From Micromonosporaceae bacterium (GTDB lineage Bacteria > Actinomycetota > Actinomycetes > Mycobacteriales > Micromonosporaceae), in NCBI GenBank assembly GCA_017354595.1, contig JAFMQQ010000078.1, positions 1 to 9,261 on the forward strand: 9,261 nucleotides of DNA, written 5' to 3'. Numbering within the stretch: the first letter of the stretch is position 1; every line of letters begins with the position of its first letter. Below the pieces are notes generated by a model. That model worked only from the letters and a program-made list of their open reading frames with translations. It was not told where the DNA came from and ran no database searches. Both the position numbers and the translations under genes were made by a program. This document shows, in pieces, positions 1-5,926 of this stretch.

Positions 1-1379
1 CAGGCCGCGAGCCGCTGCTCGCCGAGACGACCGGCGAGCAACGCCCGAGCCTGCCCGTCGGCGAGCAGGCCGAGTGCCAGCGGCCGGGCGCCGTGCGCGG
101 TCACCAGGCCGACCAGCTTGTGCCGGCTGGTGACCAGCACGGTGCAGCTGGCGGTACCGGGCAGCAGCGGGGCGGCGTGCGCGCTGTCCCGGGCGTTGTC
201 CAGCACGATCAGCAGCCGCCGCTCCGCGACCAGGCTGCGGTACAGCGCCGTCTGCCCGGACAGCTGCGCCGGTACCGCCTCGGGCGCCACGCCCAACGCG
301 TCCAGGAATCCGCGCACCGCCACCGGTGGCGGTACCGGCGGGCCGGCCGGATCGAAGCCGCGCAGGTCGACGTAGAGCTGCCCGTCCGGGTACCGGGACC
401 GGTGCTGGTCCGCCCACCGCTGGGCGATCCAGCTCTTGCCGATCCCACCCGGCCCGACGATCGCGCAGATCGTGGCCGCGTCGACCAGCTGGGTCAGCTC
501 CCCCAGTTCCGCGGCCCGCCCGGTGAACGTGGGGGGTGGCGCCGGTACCTGCCGGGGTACCGGTACCTGTCCCAGCCTGTCCACAGTGGATGGTAGTGCC
601 TCGGCGCCGGTGCCCGGATCCGGCGTCAGGGTCGGGTCGGCGTGCAGGATCCGCTGGTACAGGCGGCGCAGCGGCTCGCCGGGGTCGATACCCAGCTCGT
701 CGGCGAGCCGGTTGCGGACCAGGTGGTACCGTTCCAGCGCCTCACCCTGCCGCCCCGACCGGTACAGGGCGAGCATGAGCTGCCCGGCCAGCCGCTCGTC
801 GAGCGGGTGTTCCGCGACCGCCCCGGCCATCCGGTCGAGCAGCTGCGGGTGCCACCCGGGATGCTGCCCGGGGTGGCGCAGGGCGAGGTCGTTGCGGTCC
901 AGCTCGGCACCGAGCCTGGCCCGGTCCAGCGCCGCGCGGATGCCGCCCATCCAAGGCGTGTCCAGCGCCGGCAGCGCCTCGCCCCGCCACAAGCCCAGCG
1001 CCTGTTCGAGCAGGCCCAGCGCCGCCGTGCCATCCGGCGCCCCGCGGGCGGCGGCGACCAGCCGGCGGAACCGGTGCACATCCACCGCATCCGGATCGAC
1101 CGTGAGCAGGTAGCCGGCGGCCCGGCGTCCAATGTGGACGTCGGGTGCCGGAGCCAGCGCCGACCGCAGCCGGGACAGGTACCCGTAGAGCGTCTCCCGC
1201 GCCCGCTGCGGCGCCCGCTGTCCCCACACCCGCTCCACCAGCTGGTCAGCCGGGACGGACCGGTTGACCTCCAGCAGCAGTACCGCCAGCACGCACCACT
1301 GGCGCAGGTGGCCGAGGTCGAGCGGCCGGCCGTCGACCGAAGCCTCGAGGTCGCCGAGCAGGCGGAACTGGGTCCCCAC
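1..1379 (-). CDS. SARP/AfsR-type transcriptional regulator, C-terminus cut by window edge
   Basis: About 459 codons are visible; the frame stays open through base 1. The start is read as GTG at 1379, giving VGTQFRLLGDLEAS, the usual opening of SARP proteins. A TTG 27 bases upstream is possible but less likely. Residues 1-95 form an OmpR-like winged helix (LYGYLSRLR, then GYLL). Residues about 100-245 match the bacterial transcriptional activator domain (ALGLWRGEALPAL; RQGEALERYHLVRNRLADEL). A proline-rich linker precedes FTGR (285-288), which opens an NB-ARC-type ATPase: Walker A GPGGIGKS with G314-K315-S316, Walker B LLIVLDN with D394, then a TSR sensor motif. The family activates secondary-metabolite or differentiation genes by binding direct repeats near promoters; the ATPase part gates this. 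Whether TPR repeats follow, as in AfsR, cannot be seen. The divergent PLP enzyme gene is the obvious local target, which is inference. Confidence 0.93.
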   Translation of the reverse strand, partial: MGTQFRLLGDLEASVDGRPLDLGHLRQWCVLAVLLLEVNRSVPADQLVERVWGQRAPQRARETLYGYLSRLRSALAPAPDVHIGRRAAGYLLTVDPDAVDVHRFRRLVAAARGAPDGTAALGLLEQALGLWRGEALPALDTPWMGGIRAALDRARLGAELDRNDLALRHPGQHPGWHPQLLDRMAGAVAEHPLDERLAGQLMLALYRSGRQGEALERYHLVRNRLADELGIDPGEPLRRLYQRILHADPTLTPDPGTGAEALPSTVDRLGQVPVPRQVPAPPPTFTGRAAELGELTQLVDAATICAIVGPGGIGKSWIAQRWADQHRSRYPDGQLYVDLRGFDPAGPPVPPPVAVRGFLDALGVAPEAVPAQLSGQTALYRSLVAERRLLIVLDNARDSAHAAPLLPGTASCTVLVTSRHKLVGLVTAHGARPLALGLLADGQARALLAGRLGEQRLAA

Positions 1380-1385
1380 CCGGAT

Positions 1386-1391
1386 AAGGTT
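1386..1391 (-). promoter_or_regulatory. -10-like hexamer for leaderless SARP transcript
   Basis: On the minus strand AACCTT lies six bases before the GTG at 1379. It has the A at position 2 and T at position 6 expected of an actinobacterial -10 box, but not the leading T. No clear Shine-Dalgarno precedes the GTG. Support comes mainly from the same geometry at other genes of the window. Confidence 0.35.
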
Positions 1392-1406
1392 GCCCCCGCG
1401 CGGCAA
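1390..1406. promoter_or_regulatory. Inverted repeat, possible operator upstream of SARP start
   Basis: TTGCC, seven bases, GGCAA form a perfect 5-bp inverted repeat of 17 bp in total. It starts 11 bases upstream of the SARP start codon and overlaps its putative -10 box, so a bound protein there could block SARP transcription. The arms are short, so chance is possible. Confidence 0.3.
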
Positions 1407-1501
1407 GCCCGGCGCCGATGTGTCGCCGACGCGACGCAACCACGGACCTTCCCGACCAGCGGATTCAAGGTTCGCACCAGCTCCGCCCAGGGCCCGGCGT
1501 C

Positions 1502-1507
1502 GAACCT
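1502..1507 (+). promoter_or_regulatory. -10-like hexamer for leaderless PLP-enzyme transcript
   Basis: GAACCT ends six bases before the ATG at 1514. It keeps A at position 2 and T at position 6 only, so it is weak alone. No good ribosome binding site sits in the usual window before this ATG. The 134-bp gap between the SARP and PLP-enzyme starts must hold both divergent promoters. Confidence 0.3.
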
Positions 1508-1513
1508 GGTGCG

Positions 1514-2869
1514 ATGGATGTGGAGCGCCTCCGGTCGCACTTCGACTTCGTGCGTACCGGTCGGGTGGTGACCAACAACGCGGCCAGTACCCAGCCACCG
1601 CGGGAGCTGCTCGACCTGTACCGGAGCCTGGTCCCGTGGTACGAGAACGTGCACCGCGGCCAGTCGGGCGCCTCGCGGCGTACCACCGGGTTGTTCGAGA
1701 GCGCGTACGACACCATCGCCGGCTGGCTGAACGCCCCCGGCCGGCGCACCATCGCGACGTACCGGAACACCACCGAGGCGATCAACGCGGTCATGTACTC
1801 GTTGCTGACCGAGTTCCGGGACGGCGACAACGTGGTGACCACGATGATGGAGCACAACTCCAACTTCGTCCCCTGGTACGCGCTGGGCCGGGAGATCCTG
1901 CCCCGGTTCGGGCGCCGGGTGCAGTGCCGGTTGGCGCGCTTCGACCAGGCCGGCCGGCTCGACCTGGCGCACCTCGCGTCCCTTGTGGACTCCCGGACCA
2001 AGCTGGTCTGCTGCACCGGTGCGTCGAACTTCTTCGGCAGCAAGCCGGACCTTGGCACGGTACGCCGGATCGCGGACGCCAGCGGGTACCGGCAGCCGGA
2101 CGGTACCCGCCGGTCACTGTTGCTTGTGGACGGTGCGCAGCAGGCGCCGAGCAGCGCGGTGGACGTGCGGGCGCTCGACCTGGACTACTACGCCTTCTCC
2201 TTCCACAAGATGCTCGCCCCGTTCGGCGTCGGCGTGCTCTACGCCAAGGAGCACCTGCTGCGCGGCGCGTTGCCGTTCCTGTACGGCGGGGACATGATCG
2301 CGGAGGGGCAGGTGGCGCCGGATCGGGTGGCGTACAACGACCTGCCCTGGAAGTACGCCGCCGGTACGCCGAACATCCTCGGCGTCATCGTCTCCGCGCA
2401 GGCGCTGCGGCTGCTGGTCGACCTGGTCGATCCGGCCGATCCGGCGCCGGGGCGGCCCTACTTCGGCAGCGGAGACCCACTGCCGCACCCGGTGGTGCGG
2501 CGGGCGATGGCGGAGGTGGGCAGGCACACCCGGCAACTGACCGAGCGGGCGCTGTCCCGGCTGCGCGACATCGCCGGCCTGACCGTCTACGGTCCACCGA
2601 CCGCCAGCGAGCGTACGCCGTTGGTCAGCTTCACCATCGCCGGCATCAGCCCGTTCACGGTCGCCGAAGCGCTGGACCGGTACGGCGTCGAGTCGCGGGC
2701 CGGGTGCCACTGCGCGACCCTGGCCCACCGCGCGCTCGGGCTCGATCCACCGGCCAGCTGCCGGCTCAGCTTCGCCGTCTACAACACGGTCCAGGATGTC
2801 GACCGGGCGACCGGAGCGGTGGCCCGGATCGCCGAGACCGCCACGCAGGGTTGGGTGGGCAGTTACTGA
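1514..2869 (+). CDS. Group II cysteine desulfurase / class V aminotransferase-like PLP enzyme
   Basis: This 451-residue cytosolic enzyme has the fold-type I PLP signature in order: EHNSNFVPW (cf. EHHAN...PW of SufS), LLLVDGAQ with D206 to bind the PLP ring nitrogen, SFHKM with the Schiff-base lysine K232, a GGDMI segment, and AAGTPNILG. Near the C-terminus RAGCHCA aligns with the active-site loop of SufS/CsdA (R-x-G-x-HCA), so C400 is the candidate persulfide cysteine and C398 is an unusual second one. It is about 45 residues longer than E. coli SufS, with extra sequence around residues 300-340 containing Asp/Pro- and Pro/Gly-rich parts. ATG 1514 gives MDVERLRSHFDF, a normal start; upstream in-frame codons run into the intergenic region. 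No Fe-S assembly genes adjoin it, so a dedicated sulfur-transfer, lyase or aminotransferase role, perhaps in a natural-product pathway, is possible. Substrate unknown. Confidence 0.88.
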   Translation: MDVERLRSHFDFVRTGRVVTNNAASTQPPRELLDLYRSLVPWYENVHRGQSGASRRTTGLFESAYDTIAGWLNAPGRRTIATYRNTTEAINAVMYSLLTEFRDGDNVVTTMMEHNSNFVPWYALGREILPRFGRRVQCRLARFDQAGRLDLAHLASLVDSRTKLVCCTGASNFFGSKPDLGTVRRIADASGYRQPDGTRRSLLLVDGAQQAPSSAVDVRALDLDYYAFSFHKMLAPFGVGVLYAKEHLLRGALPFLYGGDMIAEGQVAPDRVAYNDLPWKYAAGTPNILGVIVSAQALRLLVDLVDPADPAPGRPYFGSGDPLPHPVVRRAMAEVGRHTRQLTERALSRLRDIAGLTVYGPPTASERTPLVSFTIAGISPFTVAEALDRYGVESRAGCHCATLAHRALGLDPPASCRLSFAVYNTVQDVDRATGAVARIAETATQGWVGSY

Positions 2870-2870
2870 G

Positions 2871-2889
2871 GCGCCGGGCGCGCCCGGTG
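2871..2889 (+). terminator. GC-rich hairpin after PLP-enzyme gene, possible terminator
   Basis: The perfect palindrome CCGGGCGCGCCCGG (2874-2887) begins five bases after the stop codon. As RNA it can fold into a 5-bp stem with a 4-base loop, extendable by a G-U and a C-G pair. No U-tract follows, which is common for actinobacterial terminators but lowers certainty. Confidence 0.4.
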
Positions 2890-2939
2890 GAAACCCTTGC
2901 GTACCTGGGTATTTGCACGTCTTGCGGACACGGCTGGCC

Positions 2940-2968
2940 TTCCACTTGTGGAGATCCGGCCGTACCAT
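2940..2968 (+). promoter_or_regulatory. Promoter of the fibronectin-type membrane protein gene
   Basis: TTCCAC (2940-2945), a 17-base spacer, then TACCAT (2963-2968), which fits the actinobacterial TANNNT -10 rule. The ATG at 2977 is only eight bases past the -10, so transcription should begin at or within two bases of the start codon. No Shine-Dalgarno is present. Confidence 0.5.
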
Positions 2969-2976
2969 CCACCGTC

Positions 2977-3555
2977 ATGAGTGAAAACCATGATCCCTCC
3001 GGCTCGAGGCATGCCCTCGGGTCGCGGGTCGCGGGTTTACGTTCCCGGGTCCGCCGTAGCCACCTGATCACCATCGGTGCCGTCGTCGTTGTGCTCGTAG
3101 CGGCCGGGGTCGTGTGGGTCTTCTTCGGTCGTGGCTCTGGCACCCAGCCGGCGGGCGCGCAGACGGCGGGCGGGCAGGGAGCCAACCAGCCGGCAGGGCA
3201 GCGGTCGGCGGGGCCCGCGCCGGTGCCGACGTTCGCGCCACCCGGTCGGGGCCGGCACGGCAACCCGGCCCAGCCGGCCGGCCTGCCCAGCAACCTGAGC
3301 ATCCAACGCAATGGCGGCACCGTCGTGCTGCAGTGGAAGGACAACTCGACGAACGAGAACGGATTTACCGTCTTCGTTGCCCAGGGCCGGGACAGCTTCG
3401 AGGTGGTGGTACCGGCCGGCACGACCAAGTACCAGTACAAGGCGGCCGGGCAGGACGTCCGGGCCTGCTTCAACGTGGTGCCCTTCACCTGGAGCAATCC
3501 CGAGGTCGCCCGGCCCACCAGGGGTTGGAAGTGTACGAAGGGCAATGAGCAGTGA
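2977..3555 (+). CDS. Single-pass membrane protein with exported fibronectin III-like domain
   Basis: 192 residues. The N-terminus (1-29) is basic and likely cytoplasmic (RVRRSH), followed by one membrane helix at about 30-50 (ITIGAVVVVLVAAGVVWVFF). Residues 51-105 form a Gly/Ala/Gln/Pro-rich linker (GTQPAG, GANQPAG, PTFAPPG) suited to crossing the cell wall. Residues about 106-178 read as a fibronectin type III-like beta sandwich: LSIQ, VVLQWKDNSTNENGF, TKYQYKAAG, FNVVPFTWSNP. The phrase W-x-D-N-S-x-N-E-x-G-F is typical of bacterial Fn3 modules. C164 and C186 could form a disulfide outside the cell. No lipobox or sortase motif is seen, so the helix is taken as a signal anchor. The partner or ligand is unknown. 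Spacing of 107 bp from the upstream gene and its own promoter suggest separate transcription. ATG 2977 is the first plausible start before the basic segment. Confidence 0.85.
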   Translation: MSENHDPSGSRHALGSRVAGLRSRVRRSHLITIGAVVVVLVAAGVVWVFFGRGSGTQPAGAQTAGGQGANQPAGQRSAGPAPVPTFAPPGRGRHGNPAQPAGLPSNLSIQRNGGTVVLQWKDNSTNENGFTVFVAQGRDSFEVVVPAGTTKYQYKAAGQDVRACFNVVPFTWSNPEVARPTRGWKCTKGNEQ

Positions 3556-3595
3556 TGGCACGGCCGCCGGCCGGGGTCACCGATAGCTGACCGGT

Positions 3596-3633
3596 TGTGT
3601 GACGCTCCACCACCACGGGTGGAGCGTCACGCA
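3596..3633 (+). terminator. Long hairpin, probable terminator of the fibronectin-type gene
   Basis: GTGACGCTCCACC (3599-3611) and its exact complement (3618-3630) give a 13-bp perfect stem with a 6-base loop, extendable to 16 bp with one G-U pair. It lies 40 bases past the stop codon at 3555. There is no U-tract beyond CGTTCTC, but the perfection of the stem is striking. It could also stop minus-strand transcripts coming from the DUF1905 gene. Confidence 0.6.
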
Positions 3634-3650
3634 CGTTCTCTGCCGCGAGT

Positions 3651-3749
3651 TCAGGCCGCCGGCGCGCTACACGCGCGCGATATCAGGCCGCCGGCGCGCT
3701 ACACGCGCGCGATATCAGGCCGCCGGCGCGCTACACGCGCGCGATATCA
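3651..3749. repeat. Perfect 32-bp tandem repeat, 3.1 copies
   Basis: Three identical head-to-tail 32-bp units start at 3651, 3683 and 3715, followed by TCA, the first three bases of a fourth. Each unit has GGCCGCCGG, a GCGCGC-TACAC-GCGCGC stem-loop, a 12-base alternating pyrimidine-purine run (TACACGCGCGCG) and the palindrome GATATC. On the minus strand each unit begins with TGA, and the TGA at 3747-3749 is the stop codon of the DUF1905 gene. The array thus looks like serial duplication of the sequence next to that stop. There are no differing spacers, so it is not a CRISPR. Confidence 0.95.
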
Positions 3750-4034
3750 AACGTCAACCACGAGCTGTACGGTCACCGTCTCGCCCAGATCGAGCCGCTC
3801 GGCCCTGCGCACCGCGGTCTTGATCGGTACCAGGTACCGGCCGTCCTTGGGGATCAGCGAGGTCGCCCACCGGGTCCGGCCGATCCGCGCCTGTACCGGG
3901 ATGCATCCCCAGCCGTAGGTCACCAGCGACGAGGCATCGGCGATCGCGCCACTCTCCGGCTCCGGTACGGTCACGAAGTGCCACGGAGCCGGGCCCTTCC
4001 AGAACCAGATCTCACCGGCGAACTCCAGATCCAT
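3747..4034 (-). CDS. DUF1905 domain protein
   Basis: 95 residues forming one DUF1905 domain, normal for the family: MDLEFAGEIWFWKGPAPWHF, then a WGCIPVQARIG strand, TSLIPKDGRYLVPIK and a C-terminal LGETVTVQLVV strand. The family is a small beta-rich fold of unknown biochemical role, usually free-standing or fused to a YdeI/OmpD-associated domain. ATG 4034 is chosen because homology begins at once; a longer frame up to 4106 would overlap the upstream gene and lacks family character. It follows the response-regulator-like gene by 20 bp, so it may be read in that operon, but it also has its own -10 box six bases ahead. Its stop codon is formed by the edge of the tandem repeat array. Confidence 0.85.
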   Translation of the reverse strand: MDLEFAGEIWFWKGPAPWHFVTVPEPESGAIADASSLVTYGWGCIPVQARIGRTRWATSLIPKDGRYLVPIKTAVRRAERLDLGETVTVQLVVDV

Positions 4035-4040
4035 CCCGCC

Positions 4041-4046
4041 AGGATA
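4041..4046 (-). promoter_or_regulatory. -10 box for leaderless DUF1905 transcript
   Basis: TATCCT on the minus strand fits TANNNT and ends six bases before the ATG at 4034, putting the expected transcription start on the A of ATG. No Shine-Dalgarno is present and the -35 region is poor (TGTGCG at 18-base spacing). Confidence 0.5.
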
Positions 4047-4054
4047 GGAACCGG

Positions 4055-4696
4055 CTACACCGGCCGCACATAGTAGCGGGACGCACCCCAACCGGAGTCG
4101 TGGCACAACTGCAGACCGTAGCGGCTCAGGCCCGGCCGCACCCGGTGCATCCGGGCGCGCAGCGCGTCCCGCCGGATCGGCGTCCGGCCATCGCCGAGCA
4201 GCCAGCGCAGTTGGTGGCAGCAGATCGGGACGCGGGTACGCATCATCAACCGCAGCAGCACCCGCTCCCCCTGCGCCGGCTCCGAGGCCGGCCGCTCCAC
4301 CCCCGGATGCCGGCCCAGCCAGCGCAGGTCGGCGTGGATCCGGGCGGCGAGGTGGGTCGGGTGCAGCGAGCGGTCGAGCACGTTGACCGCGCCGGCGGCC
4401 AGCGCCGCCGGTACGTCCACCGGACCGGCGGCCAGCACGATCACCGGCGCCAGGTGGCGCAGCGCGCGTACCGCGTGGTGCAGCTCGGCCGGGCCGAAGT
4501 CCGCCGGCGCGTCCAGCAGTACCGTCTCCCGCTGGGACAGCACCCGCTGGAACCCGGTGACGCCCCAGCCGATGCAGCGGGTGATCGGGAGGTGCTCGGC
4601 CCGGAGAGTGGCGGCGAGTTCCCGGGTGGCGGGCGGGTCGAGCGACAGTATCGCGGCGCGGACCGCCGCCGGTTGAGTGAGGTTGCCGAGTTTCAT
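4055..4696 (-). CDS. Atypical response-regulator-like protein (receiver-like domain plus winged helix)
   Basis: 213 residues. Residues 14-128 follow the receiver pattern: AAILSLD (one acidic residue, D20, where two or three are normal), VLLDAP with D62 where the phosphoacceptor sits, APVIVLAAG where T/S is expected, and GAVNVLDRSL with R109 in place of the invariant lysine. Residues about 145-213 resemble an OmpR-like winged helix: DALRARMHRVRPGL as recognition helix, then GLQLCHDSGWGASRYYV as the wing, cf. G-x-GY of OmpR proteins. It is probably a DNA-binding regulator not switched by ordinary phosphorylation. Cysteines and histidines cluster in the output domain (C159-C160-H161, C198-H199). 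ATG 4696 is chosen over ATG 4702 because GGAGG lies seven bases before it. It lies 46 bp downstream of the binding-protein gene and 20 bp upstream of DUF1905. Confidence 0.68.
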   Translation of the reverse strand: MKLGNLTQPAAVRAAILSLDPPATRELAATLRAEHLPITRCIGWGVTGFQRVLSQRETVLLDAPADFGPAELHHAVRALRHLAPVIVLAAGPVDVPAALAAGAVNVLDRSLHPTHLAARIHADLRWLGRHPGVERPASEPAQGERVLLRLMMRTRVPICCHQLRWLLGDGRTPIRRDALRARMHRVRPGLSRYGLQLCHDSGWGASRYYVRPV

Positions 4697-4703
4697 CTGC
4701 ATG

Positions 4704-4708
4704 CCTCC
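4704..4708 (-). promoter_or_regulatory. Shine-Dalgarno that fixes the start of the regulator at 4696
   Basis: GGAGG on the minus strand has a 7-base spacer to ATG 4696 and only one base to ATG 4702. It is the one canonical ribosome binding site in a window where most starts lack one, consistent with this gene being internal to an operon. Confidence 0.8.
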
Positions 4709-4719
4709 ATCGGTCGCCG

Positions 4720-4741
4720 GGCGAGCCCTGCCGGGTTCGCC
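4720..4741 (-). terminator. Intercistronic hairpin after the binding-protein gene
   Basis: Arms 4720-4728 and 4733-4741 pair over nine positions around a 4-base loop, with one A-C mismatch in the minus-strand RNA. It starts two bases after the stop codon of the binding-protein gene and has no U-tract. It may be a weak terminator or a stabilising stem that lets the lipoprotein gene be expressed above the regulator. Confidence 0.4.
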
Positions 4742-4742
4742 G

Positions 4743-5903
4743 TCAGGAACTCGGGATGGGTTGGTCGGCCACGATGCCCCCGTTGCGCACCCGGTACGCC
4801 CACACCGTGACCGACGACGCGACCCGCTCCCCGGCCGGCGTGAACCGGATGGTCCCGGTGACGCCGGTGCCGGAGTAGTCGCTGACGAAGTTCGTCATCG
4901 CCGGCCGGGACAAGCGCCCGGCCTGGAGACCTTGCAGGAAAACGTTCGCGGCGTCGTACGCCTCCGCGCTGTAGGTGCCCGGAACGGTACCGAACCGGGT
5001 CCGGTACCGGCCGGCGAAGTCATCACCGGAGCGCTCCGGTGGCTGGCACGGGCAGGTGATGACCGCGTTCTCGGCGTACCGCCCGGCCTGGTGCAGGAAC
5101 CCCTCGTCCTTGACCGCGTCGCCGGAGACGAACGTGGCCCGTACCCCCGCCCGGCGCACCTGGGTCAGCAGTGCGCCGGCCTGCTGGTAGTAGCCGCCGA
5201 AGAAGATGGCATCCGGTGCGGCGGCCCGGATCTGCTTCACCAGATCGGTGAAGTCGAGCTGGCCGACCAGCACGGTGCCGCTCTGTACCACGTCCGTGTC
5301 CAGTACCCGGATCACCTCATTCGCCAGGCCCTGGCCGTACGCCTCGCTGTCGTCGACGACGAAGACCTTCTTGGCGCGCAACACCTTGGCGATGTACCGG
5401 CCGGCGGCCGGCCCCTGCACCGAGTCGTTGCCGATGATGCGGTGGAAGGTGCGCCAGTCCCTTGTGGAGAGTGCGGTCTCGGTCGCTGAGGCGGTGATGG
5501 TGGCGACCCCGGCCTGGTCCAGCAGCGGGTCGGCGGTCTCGGCCTCGCCGGAGAAGGCCGGGCCGACCACCCCGATGATCTGCCCGTCGGCGACGATCTG
5601 CTGGGCCATGGCCGGCGCCTGCTTCGGGTCCCCCTGGGTATCGAAGTAGAGCAGCTCGACCGGGCAGCCGCGGTGCTGCTGGTTGTACCCCTCGACGGCC
5701 AGTTGCGCGCCGTTGCGGATGTACATGCCGAGATCCTCAGAGCGCCCGGTGAGCGGGCCGAAGAAGGCCACCTTCGCGTGGCAGGCCTCGATGGTCTGCG
5801 CAGGCGTCTGCGCGGCGACGCCGGCGCAGCCCACCGCGCCGAGACACCCGAGAACACCGAGTGCGGCGCGCGCCCAGCCGAGCACGCGAGTGCACGCGAC
5901 CAT
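4743..5903 (-). CDS. Branched-chain amino acid-type ABC substrate-binding lipoprotein (Leu/Ile/Val-binding family)
   Basis: 386 residues, a full-length type I periplasmic-binding fold (Peripla_BP_6). A signal peptide (R6, R12, hydrophobic core 13-25) ends in A-V-G-C26, the likely lipidated cysteine. VAFFGPLTGRSEDLGMYIRNG is the family's opening strand-helix; GVVGPAFSGEAETADPLLDQAGV and TITASATETAL line the first half of the ligand site. VFVVDDSEAYGQGLANE, DAIFFGGYYQQAGALLTQ and TYSAEAYDAANVF are further hallmarks. Such proteins bind amino acids, short amides or related molecules outside the membrane. No permease or ATPase gene adjoins it, so it either serves a distant transporter or acts as a sensor. 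ATG 5903 fits the signal peptide; longer in-frame starts would run into the divergent lipoprotein gene. The downstream gene is the atypical regulator, probably co-transcribed. Confidence 0.92.
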   Translation of the reverse strand: MVACTRVLGWARAALGVLGCLGAVGCAGVAAQTPAQTIEACHAKVAFFGPLTGRSEDLGMYIRNGAQLAVEGYNQQHRGCPVELLYFDTQGDPKQAPAMAQQIVADGQIIGVVGPAFSGEAETADPLLDQAGVATITASATETALSTRDWRTFHRIIGNDSVQGPAAGRYIAKVLRAKKVFVVDDSEAYGQGLANEVIRVLDTDVVQSGTVLVGQLDFTDLVKQIRAAAPDAIFFGGYYQQAGALLTQVRRAGVRATFVSGDAVKDEGFLHQAGRYAENAVITCPCQPPERSGDDFAGRYRTRFGTVPGTYSAEAYDAANVFLQGLQAGRLSRPAMTNFVSDYSGTGVTGTIRFTPAGERVASSVTVWAYRVRNGGIVADQPIPSS

Positions 5904-5909
5904 GCCGGC

Positions 5910-5915
5910 ATTCTG
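5910..5915 (-). promoter_or_regulatory. -10-like hexamer for leaderless binding-protein transcript
   Basis: CAGAAT on the minus strand is close to the strong -10 TAGAAT and ends six bases before ATG 5903. No Shine-Dalgarno is evident. It shares the 34-bp gap with the start of the divergent lipoprotein gene. Confidence 0.42.
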
Positions 5916-5926
5916 CGGAAGCGAGT

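Noticed and set aside
577..585. DnaA box and replication origin (CTGTCCACA)
   Set aside because: A single consensus-like box inside the SARP linker, without a box cluster, AT-rich region or dnaA/dnaN neighbours.
626..1972. 448-codon minus-strand open frame
   Set aside because: It is antisense to the PLP enzyme and out of frame with the SARP, and its translation is low-complexity Arg/Trp/Ser/Cys with no domain.
1264..3555. 763-codon open frame on the plus strand spanning three genes
   Set aside because: Only its last 192 codons are a recognisable protein; the rest is an Arg/Gly/Ala-rich shadow of the SARP and PLP-enzyme genes, as expected in GC-rich DNA.
3651..3749. CRISPR array
   Set aside because: The units abut with no variable spacers, there are no cas genes, and the period is 32 bp.
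3595..3918. Small plus-strand proteins encoded across the tandem repeats
   Set aside because: Frames merely stay open through GC-rich repeats and run antisense into DUF1905; no ribosome binding site and no conserved features.
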